From Amanita rubescens (lineage: Eukaryota; Basidiomycota; Agaricomycetes; Agaricales; Amanitaceae): 64,000 nucleotides of DNA. This document shows, piece after piece, positions 1-10,281 of this stretch. Within the stretch, counting starts at the first letter, position 1; the number at the start of each line of letters is the position of its first letter. Location: positions 682,001 to 746,000 of the forward strand of contig WION01000006.1 of assembly GCA_015039365.1 (NCBI GenBank), in the 5' to 3' direction. Position numbers and translations under genes: made by a program. Under the pieces are notes generated by a model. That model worked only from the letters and a program-made list of their open reading frames with translations, was not told the origin of the DNA and ran no database searches.

Positions 1-482
1 AACGATCGGCGTTGAAGTGGATTTTAAATCTACGCGAATCTTCTACTGGTACCAGCCGCTCAGGTTCGAATCTACCTGTCCCGACTTTCGGCGTTCCGGC
101 AAAACCGGTAGCAGCGCAGAACATTCGGTAGAGGGGGACCGCTGCATAGGTCGTTCCAAGGGCGAATACGATCTAGTGAACTCGGTTTATTTCCCCTAGA
201 CATTACTGGATTTGATAGACGTACGACTGCAGAGGTATACATTAACAGTGCCTTGTTTTTGGCTGCATATGCCTGCTCTCGCGAGACTCTCGGTGTTGGT
301 CTATCGACCCGTTTCGGAGCGGATTGCCATAGCCTTGTTGCGTGCGATGTTGAGAAAGGGACAGCATGAAAGCCAGGAGTTCGGTGTAAGAGGGAAGAGC
401 GCAGAATTGACGGTCGAAGGAAGCGCATTCCGGTCCAGCGGTTACCAAAAGCGGTAATACCCGTGAAAGCGAAACGACCATC
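1..482. other. Window edge and upstream region without a supported gene
   Basis: I see no supported gene here. Short overlapping ORFs occur on both strands (for example minus 72-428 and 242-541), but none resembles a family I know and they shadow one another. The last 100 bases are probably the promoter and leader of the J-protein gene that begins at 483. A tRNA-like TTCGAAT loop near 66-73 was examined and rejected. Confidence 0.4.
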
Positions 483-1451
483 ATGTCTGCTGAAACTTCC
501 TCTGCCTCCAAACCTGCAGACTCGCTCCCCTCGTCCAGCAATGCCTCCGCGAAGCCTGATGACGACTTGGAGAAGTTATTAAGCCGCGAAGCCTCGGCGT
601 TTCAACGAGAAGTCGAGGTGGACCGCATTCTGAAAGCTTTCAAGCTCAAGTAGGTTCGAAATGTTTTGCGTTATTCCATTATTCACGATGTTGTACAGCC
701 CATATGATATAATTGACATCAGCGAGTCCTGCTACTGCGGAAGAAGTCAAGAAGAAATACAAGCAGATTTCTCTATGTGCGTCGCGAGTTATCCTATGCA
801 TATGACTTCACTCATTTTGATTATTAGTCATTCACCCGGACAAATGCCCCCATCCTAAAGCCCCCGAGGCGTTCGATCTCCTTAAGAAGGTGGGCAATTA
901 AATAGTCTTGTGCGATGCGTTCATACTAAATGACATGCGTTAGGCAGAGTCCGAGCTTTCTGATAAGGCAAAACGTGATGAGTTAGACGCCGTTATCAAT
1001 CAAGCCCGTATTCTGGTTCTCAAAGCTCTGAGTCTCCCAACAACTACTCTCGACTCGGATCCTCAACTCAGGGGCATTGACCCTCCGTTCCGAGTGAGAA
1101 TGAGAGCACAATCGAAGGAATTATTGATTGAGGAAGAAGTTCGGAGAAGAAAGTATGTGGCTATTTATTCTTGGGACACGTTCAGTATACTGATTTCTGT
1201 AGGGCTGTAAAAATGAATCTGGCCAACGAGGGCCTAGAAGCGAAAAAGAAGGATGAGGAAATTGCGGCAAAGAAACGAAAGGCGGAGGATGATAAGGTGT
1301 GGGAAGGTTCGTACGCCATGGTCATGTTTTCTTTCACTATAATGACTTTATACACATAGAAACCAGGGAACAGCGTGTTGGCAGCTGGCGTAATTTCAGT
1401 AATCAGAATTCGAAGAAGAAAAAGAAGACCAAAGTCGCTGTTCTCGGCTGA
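483..1451 (+). CDS. DNAJC8: DNAJC8/Spf31-type J-domain protein, spliceosome-associated
   Basis: Multi-exon J protein. The first exon runs from the ATG at 483 to about 650 (reading MSAETSSASKPADSL) and is acidic and serine-rich. The J domain follows from about 700, with the signature IHPDKCPHP at about 813-850 containing the HPD that stimulates Hsp70. Exons after 945 encode a basic, coiled-coil-prone C-terminal region ending in a lysine run (KKKKKTK) that could be a nuclear localisation signal. This layout, with a C-terminal J protein of modest size, matches human DNAJC8 and fission yeast Spf31, which associate with the spliceosome. About five introns of 45-60 bases. One base too many seems present at 728-729: the frame before reads IDISES, and ATAEEVKKKY continues only if one C is skipped. 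It converges with RMI1, 166 bases away. Confidence 0.85.
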
Positions 1452-1617
1452 GCAACTACTTTCGTAATACCTTTGAGGTCAAATTGTAGGATTCCCTGCG
1501 GTGTATGTACATCAATTGCTTTTCATGTGTGCTTAACAGCGATTAGAATTTTGGTTTTTCCCATAATTATCATCATCCAGGAGGTATATGTCCCTACAAG
1601 GCTACACGTCCACGCTA

Positions 1618-3266
1618 CTAGTCTGAGTCAGATAAGTCAATGACATCCCCGGACGTGACAGGTTGACTACCTCGCCCGAGATCTGTATGTCCATTTCCAG
1701 TATCAGTGCGTCGGCGTACATGACGCGTCGCCACGGGTATATTTTCCTTGTCCTCGCAATCGTCATCTGCGATTTCTATGATATCTTGGCCATGGGCGCC
1801 GTTATTGCGTGGGATGGAGGATGACCTAGCCGTGGACGATAAAGGATTTGGTATTGGTTCATTACTTATACGACGGGCTTCCACATCTGCACGGTCCAGG
1901 GATTCTAAGAATGCTTGGTCCATATAGAAATTGTCTCTTCGAACTCATCCTCGTCAATGGGAATAGTCCCTGCCTTTTCCTTTCCCTTGCTACTTGCCTG
2001 TCTGTCTGACTCCCAGTCAATATGCATCTGATGGTCATTGCGGTGAATAGTGACGGGCTCGGCTTGCGTCATATCAATGATGGAATGCTGCGCAAATAAT
2101 GGTCTTGTCGTCTGTGAATCCTTTGCCCCAGTGTTGCGAGGCAGAAGGAAAATAAGGTGATGTGTTCGTCGTCGCAGCACGTGCGCTGGAAGAGGCTACT
2201 CGAGATGAAGAAGCAATGGGTCTATAATCCGATTGGGTAGGTCTCGTCTGTGAGTCGGTCTGAGTAACAGAGCTTGATGGTATGCGTCGTTTGCGATTTT
2301 CAAGGATCTCGTCGTCGTTGTGAGGTAGGTCTGGTGGAGGTGGAGAGATGTCTCGCAGAGGAGAACGCAGGAATAAGGGTGGTGGTGACGCGTTCATCTG
2401 CGCCGGTTGTACAATAGGCTCCACAGGAAGTCTGTTCATTCAAATTATGGTTGCGTATAGTGCAGCGAGAACATGTCCGTACCCCATCCGAACGCGCAGA
2501 TCTCGCGCAAACTCAAGATTCTGATTCGCCTCGAGTTCTTTATTGAAGAATCCTTTAAGTACGATAGTATCAGGTTCCAGCCAGGCTATGCCATTACGAA
2601 TTTTCACATTCTTGAGTTGTATCTGGGACGGGTTGAGAGTACAAGCTGTCGACACAGTGAAAAGCTCACTTTGCACCCGAGACGTGTAACTTGGAGATCA
2701 ATGCTTGGTAGAGGTCGGTATTCTACTGGCCGGAAGGTTGGTCACACCGTCTGTAAGGTTGAACTTGAGCATGCCTCGGGGGTACCTGGGCGGGGGGCCT
2801 TCGTCTACTTCGATATCGCCTTCGTCGGGGCCGTCATTCTCTGTTGTACCATCGACGCGCATGCGCTCTTCCCTTGCTACGCGGATCTGCTTCCAAGTTG
2901 AACGCAGCTATTGGCGATTTCTGTCATAGCTGCAATCTGGACAAGGATGGGAGGACCTGTGAGGATGGTGTTCGTGTCTGGACGGGCGATATGAGTTGGA
3001 AGACCTGTTCCATGTGACATAGAGTCGCTCAGATCGGAAGACAGTAGTTGTTCCTCGAAAGTGTCGATGAAAGAATGAAAGTTTGAATCCGGGGAAAGAT
3101 TCTTGTCATGAATGAGCCAATTGTAACAGTCACTAAGCCAATCCTGGCAAGAAAAACGTTAGATATGCTTAAGCGTGGGCATTAGAATACGTACAGGGTC
3201 GAGTTGAGGCTTTGGATAATTTGACCGGAGCCATTGAAGAACGCGTGGGTGGACGTGCTGAGCCAT
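1618..3266 (-). CDS. RMI1: RecQ-mediated genome instability protein 1 (RMI1) homologue
   Basis: RMI1 is the OB-fold partner of the Sgs1/BLM helicase and topoisomerase III, which dissolves double Holliday junctions. The first exon (from 3266) reads MAQHVHPRVLQWLRSNYPKP, followed by an intron of about 50 bases and then DWLSDCYNWLIHDKN, the N-terminal helical motif of the family. Around 2830-2670 are MLKFNLTDG and VEYRPLPSIDL, and at 2640-2520 IQLKNVKIRNGIAWLEP, which is the conserved OB-fold core. The rest (2440-1618) is a disordered, acidic and proline-rich tail ending DVIDLSDSD; such tails often carry SUMO-interacting acidic patches (inference). The frame breaks near 2724-2735 between the LTDG and VEYRP segments. 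Its start codon overlaps that of the divergent carnitine acetyltransferase. The splicing of the tail is uncertain. Confidence 0.8.
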
Positions 3267-5616
3267 GAAGTTTGTTCCGCTCCGTATGCCAAAGAACAGA
3301 CCCTCACAACTCCCTCGCCTCCCAATCCCACAACTTCGTCATACACTAGACAGATATCTTGCTTCACTAGAGCCTCTTTTACTTCAGGACCAAGCTGACG
3401 GTCGTGCATTATATAACTCTGCCTATGCTCTCAGAGCCAAGTGGGCCGACGAATTCGAAAACGGCATTGGTAAAGTCCTACAAGATCGTTTGCGTGGTCC
3501 GTGTTAACTCTTTTTTCTCCACTCCAAGTCCAACTAACCGTTCCCCAGCTCTCGATAAGGCTTCACCAAACAACTGGCTAAACGACAACTTTTGGTTATA
3601 TAAAGCATATCTCGAATGGCGCGCTCCTCTCCTCATCAATTCTAATTGGTGGGTGTCAGTGTCCGACGACACCCTCATCCCGGAGAGTGCCCGCGCCGGT
3701 GAATCCAGCGATAGCAGGGGTGGTATTACGTTTTGGCAAATCCGTCGCGCTGCATGGATGCTCCATCGCGTCTTGGGGTTCAAGGAAAAAATGGAATCGT
3801 AAGCGCTATTTTCTCATCACGACCTTGTCATCCTCATCTTTATAGTCAAGAGCCAGAGAGCGACACCACTCGAACCGGTAAGCACAGTCTGCTGCTGAAA
3901 ATATATACAAAACCTACACCGTCTACCAGGGATATGGCTACGAGAGAATACGTCAAAAATGTTTAATGTTGGACGCAAGCCGCAACCTTCTTGCGACATC
4001 CTCTCCGAACCCGCTAATCCTTCCATTGATCCATCTGCGCGCAAGGTCCTTGTTATGCTGCACAACTGGTTTTACACAATAACAGTCTACCACCCTCCAG
4101 AGTCATCCTCTGCACGCCCACGACTTCTGGAACCGTGTGAAATCGCATCTCAATTGCGCGCGATAATGTTTGACGCGGAACAACGTCTGGCTGATGGCGA
4201 ACGGGCCGTGCCGATAGGAATCTTGAGCGCAGATGATCGCGACCGCTGGTCAGAGGTATTCTTGGACTTTCACAAGCAGCTCCACGAGGATACTTACCTT
4301 CAGCGTAGAACCTTGCATATCTCTTGACGATATCCCCGAAGAATAGAGAAATACATCATACGTTGCTGCAATGCTTGATGGGACTAAGCCTCGAGCATGC
4401 GACATATACGCTTCCACCCACATCATCATCCGACTATTCGACAGAGGATGGTTGACGCTCACCTTCATACCATCCGAGCGACACCTTTGAACGCTGCAAA
4501 CAGGTTTTATGATAAACCTTTTACGCTCATTATCGATCCTTCGACTCGCGCGGGCGCGACTGGTGAACATTCACCATGCGATGCTCTAGTACCTAGCATT
4601 GTGACCGAATATAGTGTAATTGAGGGGGTGGATGTGAATGCCTTCGACAATATGCAACCCGCGGATAGCGTCACGGGTTGGGAACGACTCGACTGGGTAA
4701 CGGACGACAGAATATCAAAGGAATGTAAAGCTGCCGATGAACGTGCGAGGAAGATCATGGAGGATTCCGACACTGGTGTTTTGTGGTTTAAAGACTATGG
4801 AGCGGATTGGATCAAAGTCGTTGGTAAGCATCACGGTATTGCAACAGACATTAGATTTCATTTCGCGCTTGATAGCTGGCTTTCCTCCCGACGCTTACAT
4901 TCAATTATGTCTCCAACTTGCATGGTACTCGACGCGAAATAATTTCACTGCGACGTACGAAACGGTCTTGACGCGCATGTTCAAACATGGCCGCACAGAG
5001 ACGCTGCGGAGCTTGACGCGCGAAAGCAGAGATTGGGTTCTTTCAATGCGCAATCTGCACTGCTCGGTACGTATAGCCACGATTGTGTGCCGGCGGCGCG
5101 CGCTGAGCATCTTTGTAGTCATCGACACGGCGTGACTTGCTACAACGGGCTATCACTAAGCACACGCGGCTCACTCGCGAAGCCGCGACAGGGCGCGGTA
5201 TAGACCGGCACTTGCTCGGGTTACATCAGATGCTACGCCCATTGAATGGTGAACATGCTTCACTTTTCGAGGATGAGCTCTTCACTCGTAGCACTTGTTG
5301 GGCACTTAGCACAAGTGGGCTTAGTGCTGGACATTCATTCCAAGGAACTGGGTTTGGTGCCACTTACCAAGATGGTTATGGAATTAATTGTGAGTAATGA
5401 CCTTTCTAGTTGTCCTTAGCATCTAGGTTGATGATGGAATTAGACCTTGCAGCACCTGAAATGATCAAATTTGGCATAGAGTCCAAATTCTCATCTCCTC
5501 TCACATCAACACCAGGATTCATGGAAGCAATAAGATGCTCACTCCTTGAGATGAAGGATCTTTGTTCAACAACTGTAGTTGATAACTCTGCTACAAGTAT
5601 TCCCAGTCACTTATAA
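3265..5616 (+). CDS. CAT2: Carnitine O-acetyltransferase (peroxisomal/mitochondrial)
   Basis: Transfers acetyl groups between CoA and carnitine, allowing acetyl units to move between peroxisome, cytosol and mitochondrion. Visible family blocks in order: RLPIPQLRHTLDRYL near the start, NNWLNDNFWLYKAYLEWRAP at about 3565-3630, KMFNVGRKPQP at 3957-3990, the catalytic-histidine block GEHSPCDALVPS at about 4564-4600, LAWYSTRNNFTATYE at about 4920, and STSGLSAGHSFQGTGFG followed by YGINYLAAPEMIKFGIESK at the end. A 54-base intron (5390-5443) restores the last block. The ATG at 3265 or the in-frame one at 3286 may be used. The frame breaks at about 4450 (GAT-G-GTT). The C-terminal tripeptide SHL fits the PTS1 peroxisome signal. 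From 5289 onward the gene lies in the CpG-poor block. Confidence 0.9.
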
Positions 5617-7317
5617 TTATTGATAATAAATAACCATAGAGTCATATATTTCCCATAATTCATATACATATCATAGCATACAGTAAAACATATGTATAAG
5701 AACCTTTGTTGAGTAGATTATGGTCCTACTAGTTTTCCAGCAGTTGTGACCAATCACTAGGAGATGGGCTACTCACCAAGGTTTTGCATGTTCAAAAAAA
5801 AAAAAAAGACAAGAAAATAGGATCAGGTAAGGAAGTTACCTGCCTCAATCTCTGCAACATCAAGCCAAGCCGCTGCTCCAGCAGACTTTGCCATCTCTCC
5901 AACAAGGGAATTGGCCCCTGGCCCTGCCAAAAATGTCTGACTGGAAACAATGAACATCCCTTTCTTACACCTAGTCAACATGACATTTGTTCTCCTAAGG
6001 CTCCTCAAAAATCCAGTTTGAAGAGACCTGACAACAGAGATAATGATATAGTCATCCTCATTTCCTTTAAAGGAGTTAAATCTAAGGATTAAGACAAAAA
6101 AAAAGAGCAAGACCTTGGAATGAATCAACACTAAAGCACTTATCTCCCCATAACAAGTCTGGGACTTCTTTCATTGAATCTTCAATCAATTGCCTTTGAG
6201 CAGTGTAGGGTGTGATAATTCTATAGGACTGTTCAAGCTCTTGGAGCTTTGCAGCAATTTTGATGGAAATATCACATTCAATGCGATTCTGGATCATGGT
6301 TAGGAACTTAGGATGAGCAAATCATATATGGCCTACTCACCAGGTATGAATCACCTGATTTAGACTTCCTTCCCTTTAGCATCAATGAATCTACAAGCTA
6401 TGACATCATCCTTGATTAGGGTGAAGTGGATTAGGACTTGAGTTTGTCCTCATATACTGCAGCTGAGATGAATTGGCCAATCTGAGGTGGCATTCTGTCT
6501 GAGCATTAATTAGATATATGGATTTGTAAAGAGATGCAGTCACTCACATTGAGTATCCAGGAAAATGACCTTCTTAGATGTATTCAAGTGAGGCACTTCA
6601 AAAATGCTTTGCAGATCTTCAACATCCTCTTGTCCATGAGGAGGCACTGTCAATGTCAGAGAGTAATCATAGAGATCAGGTATGACATACATTGTTTATT
6701 GTCTCCAATGAAGCATACCTTCCTCAAGGATCCAAATTTGGTAAATGTGGTAATATAATTCCCAACTTCAATTTGACTTGCTTCATCAACAACCAGGGTA
6801 ATCATAGGAACTTTCTTTGTGAAAAGAGATGTGATCATTCTATTAGAAAGCATGCTGAGGGTGCACAGAATAACAGAGACACCCTGGAGCTTAGATGCAG
6901 CCATCCTGAATTCATCTGACCTGATGAGATTACCCTGAACCCTAGACTCATACAGATGTTCATGCCTGAATATGAAGTCAATCAACTGTAATCAATCTGG
7001 GGATGGACTGACCATTCAAAGTGAAAATCATGTGAAACAAGTAACCTCCAGTCAAAGAATTCCACCTTGATCAGCTTCTCAGCAATATTCTTAACAGCAA
7101 CATTAGACTGTGCAACAAGCCATATCCCTGTCTTGCCAAGGGCAAGGGATGATTGCACAAAAGCAGCAATAACAGAAGTCTTGCCTGTCCCTGGAGGACC
7201 TTGTACCAAGACAATACGATGGGCATCAGAAGGGGATAGCATGGTATTGACAGCTGTTTGTTGTGAAGTGTTCAATGGAATCTGGGATAGTGAAGGAATA
7301 TGGGAAGGGACTGTCTT
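5289..7317. other. CpG-depleted block with sharp edges
   Basis: Only three CpG dinucleotides (5871, 6284 and 7217) occur in about 2030 bases. The 60-base line at 5161 alone has about ten, and the line at 7321 has four. TG and CA are abundant. The block covers the last exons of the carnitine acetyltransferase, the intergenic gap and the C-terminal half of the convergent helicase, so it ignores gene boundaries. An A14 run lies at 5794-5807. It is most simply read as loss of methylated CpG by deamination (inference). Confidence 0.8.
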
Positions 7318-8530
7318 CGATCGTGACTGTGTCGGTAAGGACCAATCCTCGGGCCACGTCATGAGGCCATCATCCTGAGGATACCAGATGTTTTTGATCC
7401 AAGGATTGTCATCAAGTAGATCAAGCGAGCCTTGGAGAATACGAAGGACCGTGGCAGCACGCTGGGCCTCAGCTGATGTTGGGTCTTCACGGCCATAGGT
7501 GGTGACTTTCATGACGGCTGCACCGCGAAGAGTGCGAGAGGTCTCTACAAGATTCTTTCGACCATGGGATCCAGTAACACTACCATAAGCACGATAATTG
7601 GCAGGCCCATCATGAACCTCAACCCGAACATTCTGAGTTTGTTCGGTTATCAGATGGCCATGGCTGCAAGGTAACATACAGTACCTTGTTGCGACGGACT
7701 CTATTATCATACGATTGAGATTGAAGTTGTGGTATGTTGGTGATAGGGTCGTTAGAGAGCTTGACCGAGTGCACCACCTGAGTAGGTTTTCGATTATCTA
7801 GCTTAAGTGCATCCAGCGAGAGTTTCGCGATCATCTGAAGTTGCTATTGATTTGACCATGAGCGACGCACGTAGAGGTGAGAAAAACGCATTACCACATC
7901 GCTCATATCCTTCGTGTTGATCCTCGGAACCTGATCGAGAATTTCCCGTCCGTTCTCAAACGTAGCTATAAAATAGGCTGCCCAAGCTCGAGCAGCGAGT
8001 TCATAAGGGTGTTGACGGTTTGCAATATCAAAGACCGGTTCTCGGAAGACGGTCTCAACATTATCAGGCATGATGGGGGCACTGTCGCCAACTAGCTTCC
8101 GAATAGAGGTCAGCGGCTTGCGACTAGTACCCGGGAAACCGCTCTGTATATCGACGGCGTTTGTGACACGAAGACCAAGTTCTGAATAGAGTGACATGGT
8201 AAGAGGACCCATATCGAAGGCGAAGAGCTCGCCGGCGGCGCGACAAAGGATCTTGTCCTCAAGAATAGCTCGCCCACCGGACTCACTGCGAGTTTTCCGG
8301 AACGTGATAAGACGACAATTTTGGTCGTCCGTGATGGCCAAAATAACAAGATGACCCTTGATGGAGTACCCGGGAGATAGACCGAGAGGACGAGCGTGGT
8401 CAAAAATATCAAGAGTGGATAAAGTTAGATCAGCCTCGTCCAAATACTCTGTAGGGATCCTCGCAGAGCCGAACTGACCCCCGACGAGGTTCTGGGTCAG
8501 AGTAAAATTGCGACGACTCCCGGAGCTCAT
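5823..8530 (-). CDS. SF1 helicase (UPF1/SMUBP2-like) with N-terminal exonuclease-like region
   Basis: Large multi-exon P-loop helicase. The N-terminal exon (8530-7844, MSSGSRRNFTLTQNLVGGQF onward) weakly resembles a 3'-5' exonuclease/RNase H fold (GELFAFDMGPL, AVDIQSGFPG, AARAWAAYFIA), but I cannot find a clear DEDD set, so it may be inactive. The helicase core has Walker A VQGPPGTGKT (about 7205-7170), motif Ia LVAQSNVAVKNIAEKL, motif II VVDEASQIE (about 6800), motif III CFIGDNKQ, motif V VDSFQG plus NEDDYIIISVVRS across an intron near 6100, and motif VI RRTNVMLTRCKKG (about 5985). Such exonuclease-helicase fusions are often multicopy in mushroom genomes, which is from general knowledge. The role is unknown, with RNA or DNA unwinding likely. 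The C-terminal half is CpG-poor and the N-terminal half is not. Exact splicing between 7620 and 7850 is uncertain. Confidence 0.8.
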
Positions 8531-8749
8531 TGTAAAGAGCGTAACTGTAAGTATTGGTGTGTCGAAAGTGATTGATTCCTGTATGTTGATGCTGATACGT
8601 ATATTGGCCTAGAAGCACCTGATAGCCTTATCGTCCAATCGGGCACAGACGGTCGGCGAAGACGCAGGACGTGCAGCGTGTGCGATGGCGGTCGCCGTCA
8701 ATTCATGCTCGTCACACGACGCTGTCACATTCTTTCTTCTTAGTGTTGT

Positions 8750-9127
8750 ATGTCCGATATGTCAACACCAATCCTTATTGGTGTTGGTGCCCTCGCAGCC
8801 GCGTTCGCAGGCAGAGCCCTTGTCAGGAGAGGCTTCCTATCCAGTAAGGGCGCCTCAGAACAATGGATCAAAGGTGGCTTCCAGTCAAAAATGGACAGAA
8901 AGGAAGCAATCGCTATTCTTGGGCTAAAGTATGTCACTTCTTTCCTCCTTATGCCCCATACTGACAAGGAGGTAGGGACGGCCCAAAAATTCGGACCAGC
9001 TTGAAGGATGCCCACAGGCAAATCATGTTGGCAAACCATCCTGATCCGTGGTGGTTCGCCTTACCTTGCTAGCAAAATTAATGAAGCGAAAGATCTGATA
9101 GAGAAATTGGATGGGAAAGGACGATGA
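8750..9127 (+). CDS. PAM18: PAM18/TIM14, J-protein of the mitochondrial import motor
   Basis: Inner-membrane J protein that stimulates mitochondrial Hsp70 at the TIM23 channel. It begins MSDMSTPILIGVGALAAAFA, a short N-terminus with one membrane helix, followed by GASEQWIKGGFQSKMDRKEA and the J domain. A 47-base intron (8929-8975) splices AILGLK to DGPKIRTSLKDAHRQIMLANHPD. Family length (about 110 residues) agrees. Directly after the HPD the frame breaks: GAT is followed by an extra C at 9046-9047, after which RGGSPYLASKINEAKDLIE continues to the stop at 9127. The conserved sequence on both sides argues for a consensus error rather than decay. The ATG at 8759 is an alternative start. Confidence 0.9.
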
Positions 9128-9383
9128 GCCTCACATAGTATGTTCGTTTTCTTTTTTTCATAACGCTTTACATTGACCAAGTATGTGCTGAAGCCATGGA
9201 GAGCTACTGTACCATACCTTGTACTTACATCTACGAGCACCTTAATAACAACCTCTACTCGAAGCTCCAGAAATGCGGAACGCGTCGTGCATTGTACCTT
9301 TACGCCTCTGCACTCTTCCAAGTTCCAACTCGTCATATGCTTAGTAAGCCATCCTGCAAACTTCTTATTTACGATCAAGAGAG

Positions 9384-10272
9384 ATGAGCTCGGAGCTCCA
9401 GCCTTCAAAGCTTGGCACAAAGGAACAGTGAGCCCTTTCGAGAAAAAATGCCGCTGCGATCCTCATCTTAACGCTAAACAGCTGGGACCATGTTTACGAG
9501 GAAGAGTTAGAGAACTTTGAAGACATGGGTGATGAAGGCGAAATCTGGTACTGTGGTTAGGATCAAGTATAATCATCAACATCCAAACACCAGTCCCGTC
9601 CAGGTTTGGAATTGAAAGTGTCGAGAAAATGGATGGAATGGTCTCAGTCCAACGTTCCACATTCATCTCAGCCATCCGTTATCGAAATTGGCAGCGGGAA
9701 TGGGACGCTGTTGTTCGCACTTGCCAAAACTGGTTACTTGCCAACAAAATTAACAGGCATAGATTATAGCGCAGATGCGATCAATTTGGCGAAGGCAATT
9801 TCAATCAAAAGAAATATCAATGGTATCACGTTCACGGAAAGTGATTTTCTGAAGGACGACCTACATGAACACAATCTGTGGGATCTCGTATTGGATAAGG
9901 GAACGTATGATGCGATCGCTTTGGGCGCAAAAGACGAACACGGACAATCCCCAGCTACCCGTTACCCAGCTCAGCTTACAAAACTCATAAAGCCAGGGGG
10001 CTACTTTCTCATCACCTGTGCGTTGATTCATCTGGGAACTATTTCTCTTTCTGACACTTCAATAGCATGTAATTTCACCGAGGAAGAACTAATGTCAGCA
10101 TTCACAGCCCCAGAAACGGGTTTAGTGTACCAGTAAGTCAATTGTTTTCCCAAGCATGAGAACCCACTTATAATCGGGTAGCTCACGCATTCAACACCCG
10201 GTATACACGTTCGGTGGCCGAAGTGGAAGTATGTGCGCCAGTGTAGCGTTTCAAAAGCCCGAACCAATGTAG
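9384..10272 (+). CDS. EFM4: EFM4-type lysine methyltransferase of elongation factor eEF1A
   Basis: Seven-beta-strand SAM-dependent methyltransferase; yeast Efm4 methylates a lysine of eEF1A. Start MSSELQPSKLGTKEH is typical of the family. Two introns early in the gene join to DHVYEEELENFEDMGDEGEI and WFGIESVEKM. The SAM-binding motif I is SVIEIGSGNGTLLFAL (about 9675-9725), followed by GIDYSADAINLA, the post-I acidic strand LVLDKGTYDAIALG and the KPGGYFLIT strand. An intron at 10018-10065 joins to SCNFTEEEL, and the last exon ends in FGGRSGSMCASVAFQK. The frame shifts by one base at 9631-9632, between EKM and the following EW. It converges on SGD1 with 9 bases between stop codons. Confidence 0.85.
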
Positions 10273-10281
10273 TATTGTTCA

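Noticed and set aside
15..85. tRNA-like sequence at the window edge with TTTTAAA and TTCGAAT loops
   Set aside because: The T stem does not pair in a normal register, the variable region would be about 30 bases, and the 5' half lies outside the window.
5794..5807. A14 run as the tail of a retroposed element
   Set aside because: No target-site duplication, no reverse transcriptase and no element sequence were seen next to it.
7067..7378. Plus-strand ORF across the helicase Walker A region
   Set aside because: The minus strand encodes GPPGTGKT and neighbouring helicase motifs; the plus reading is a shadow.
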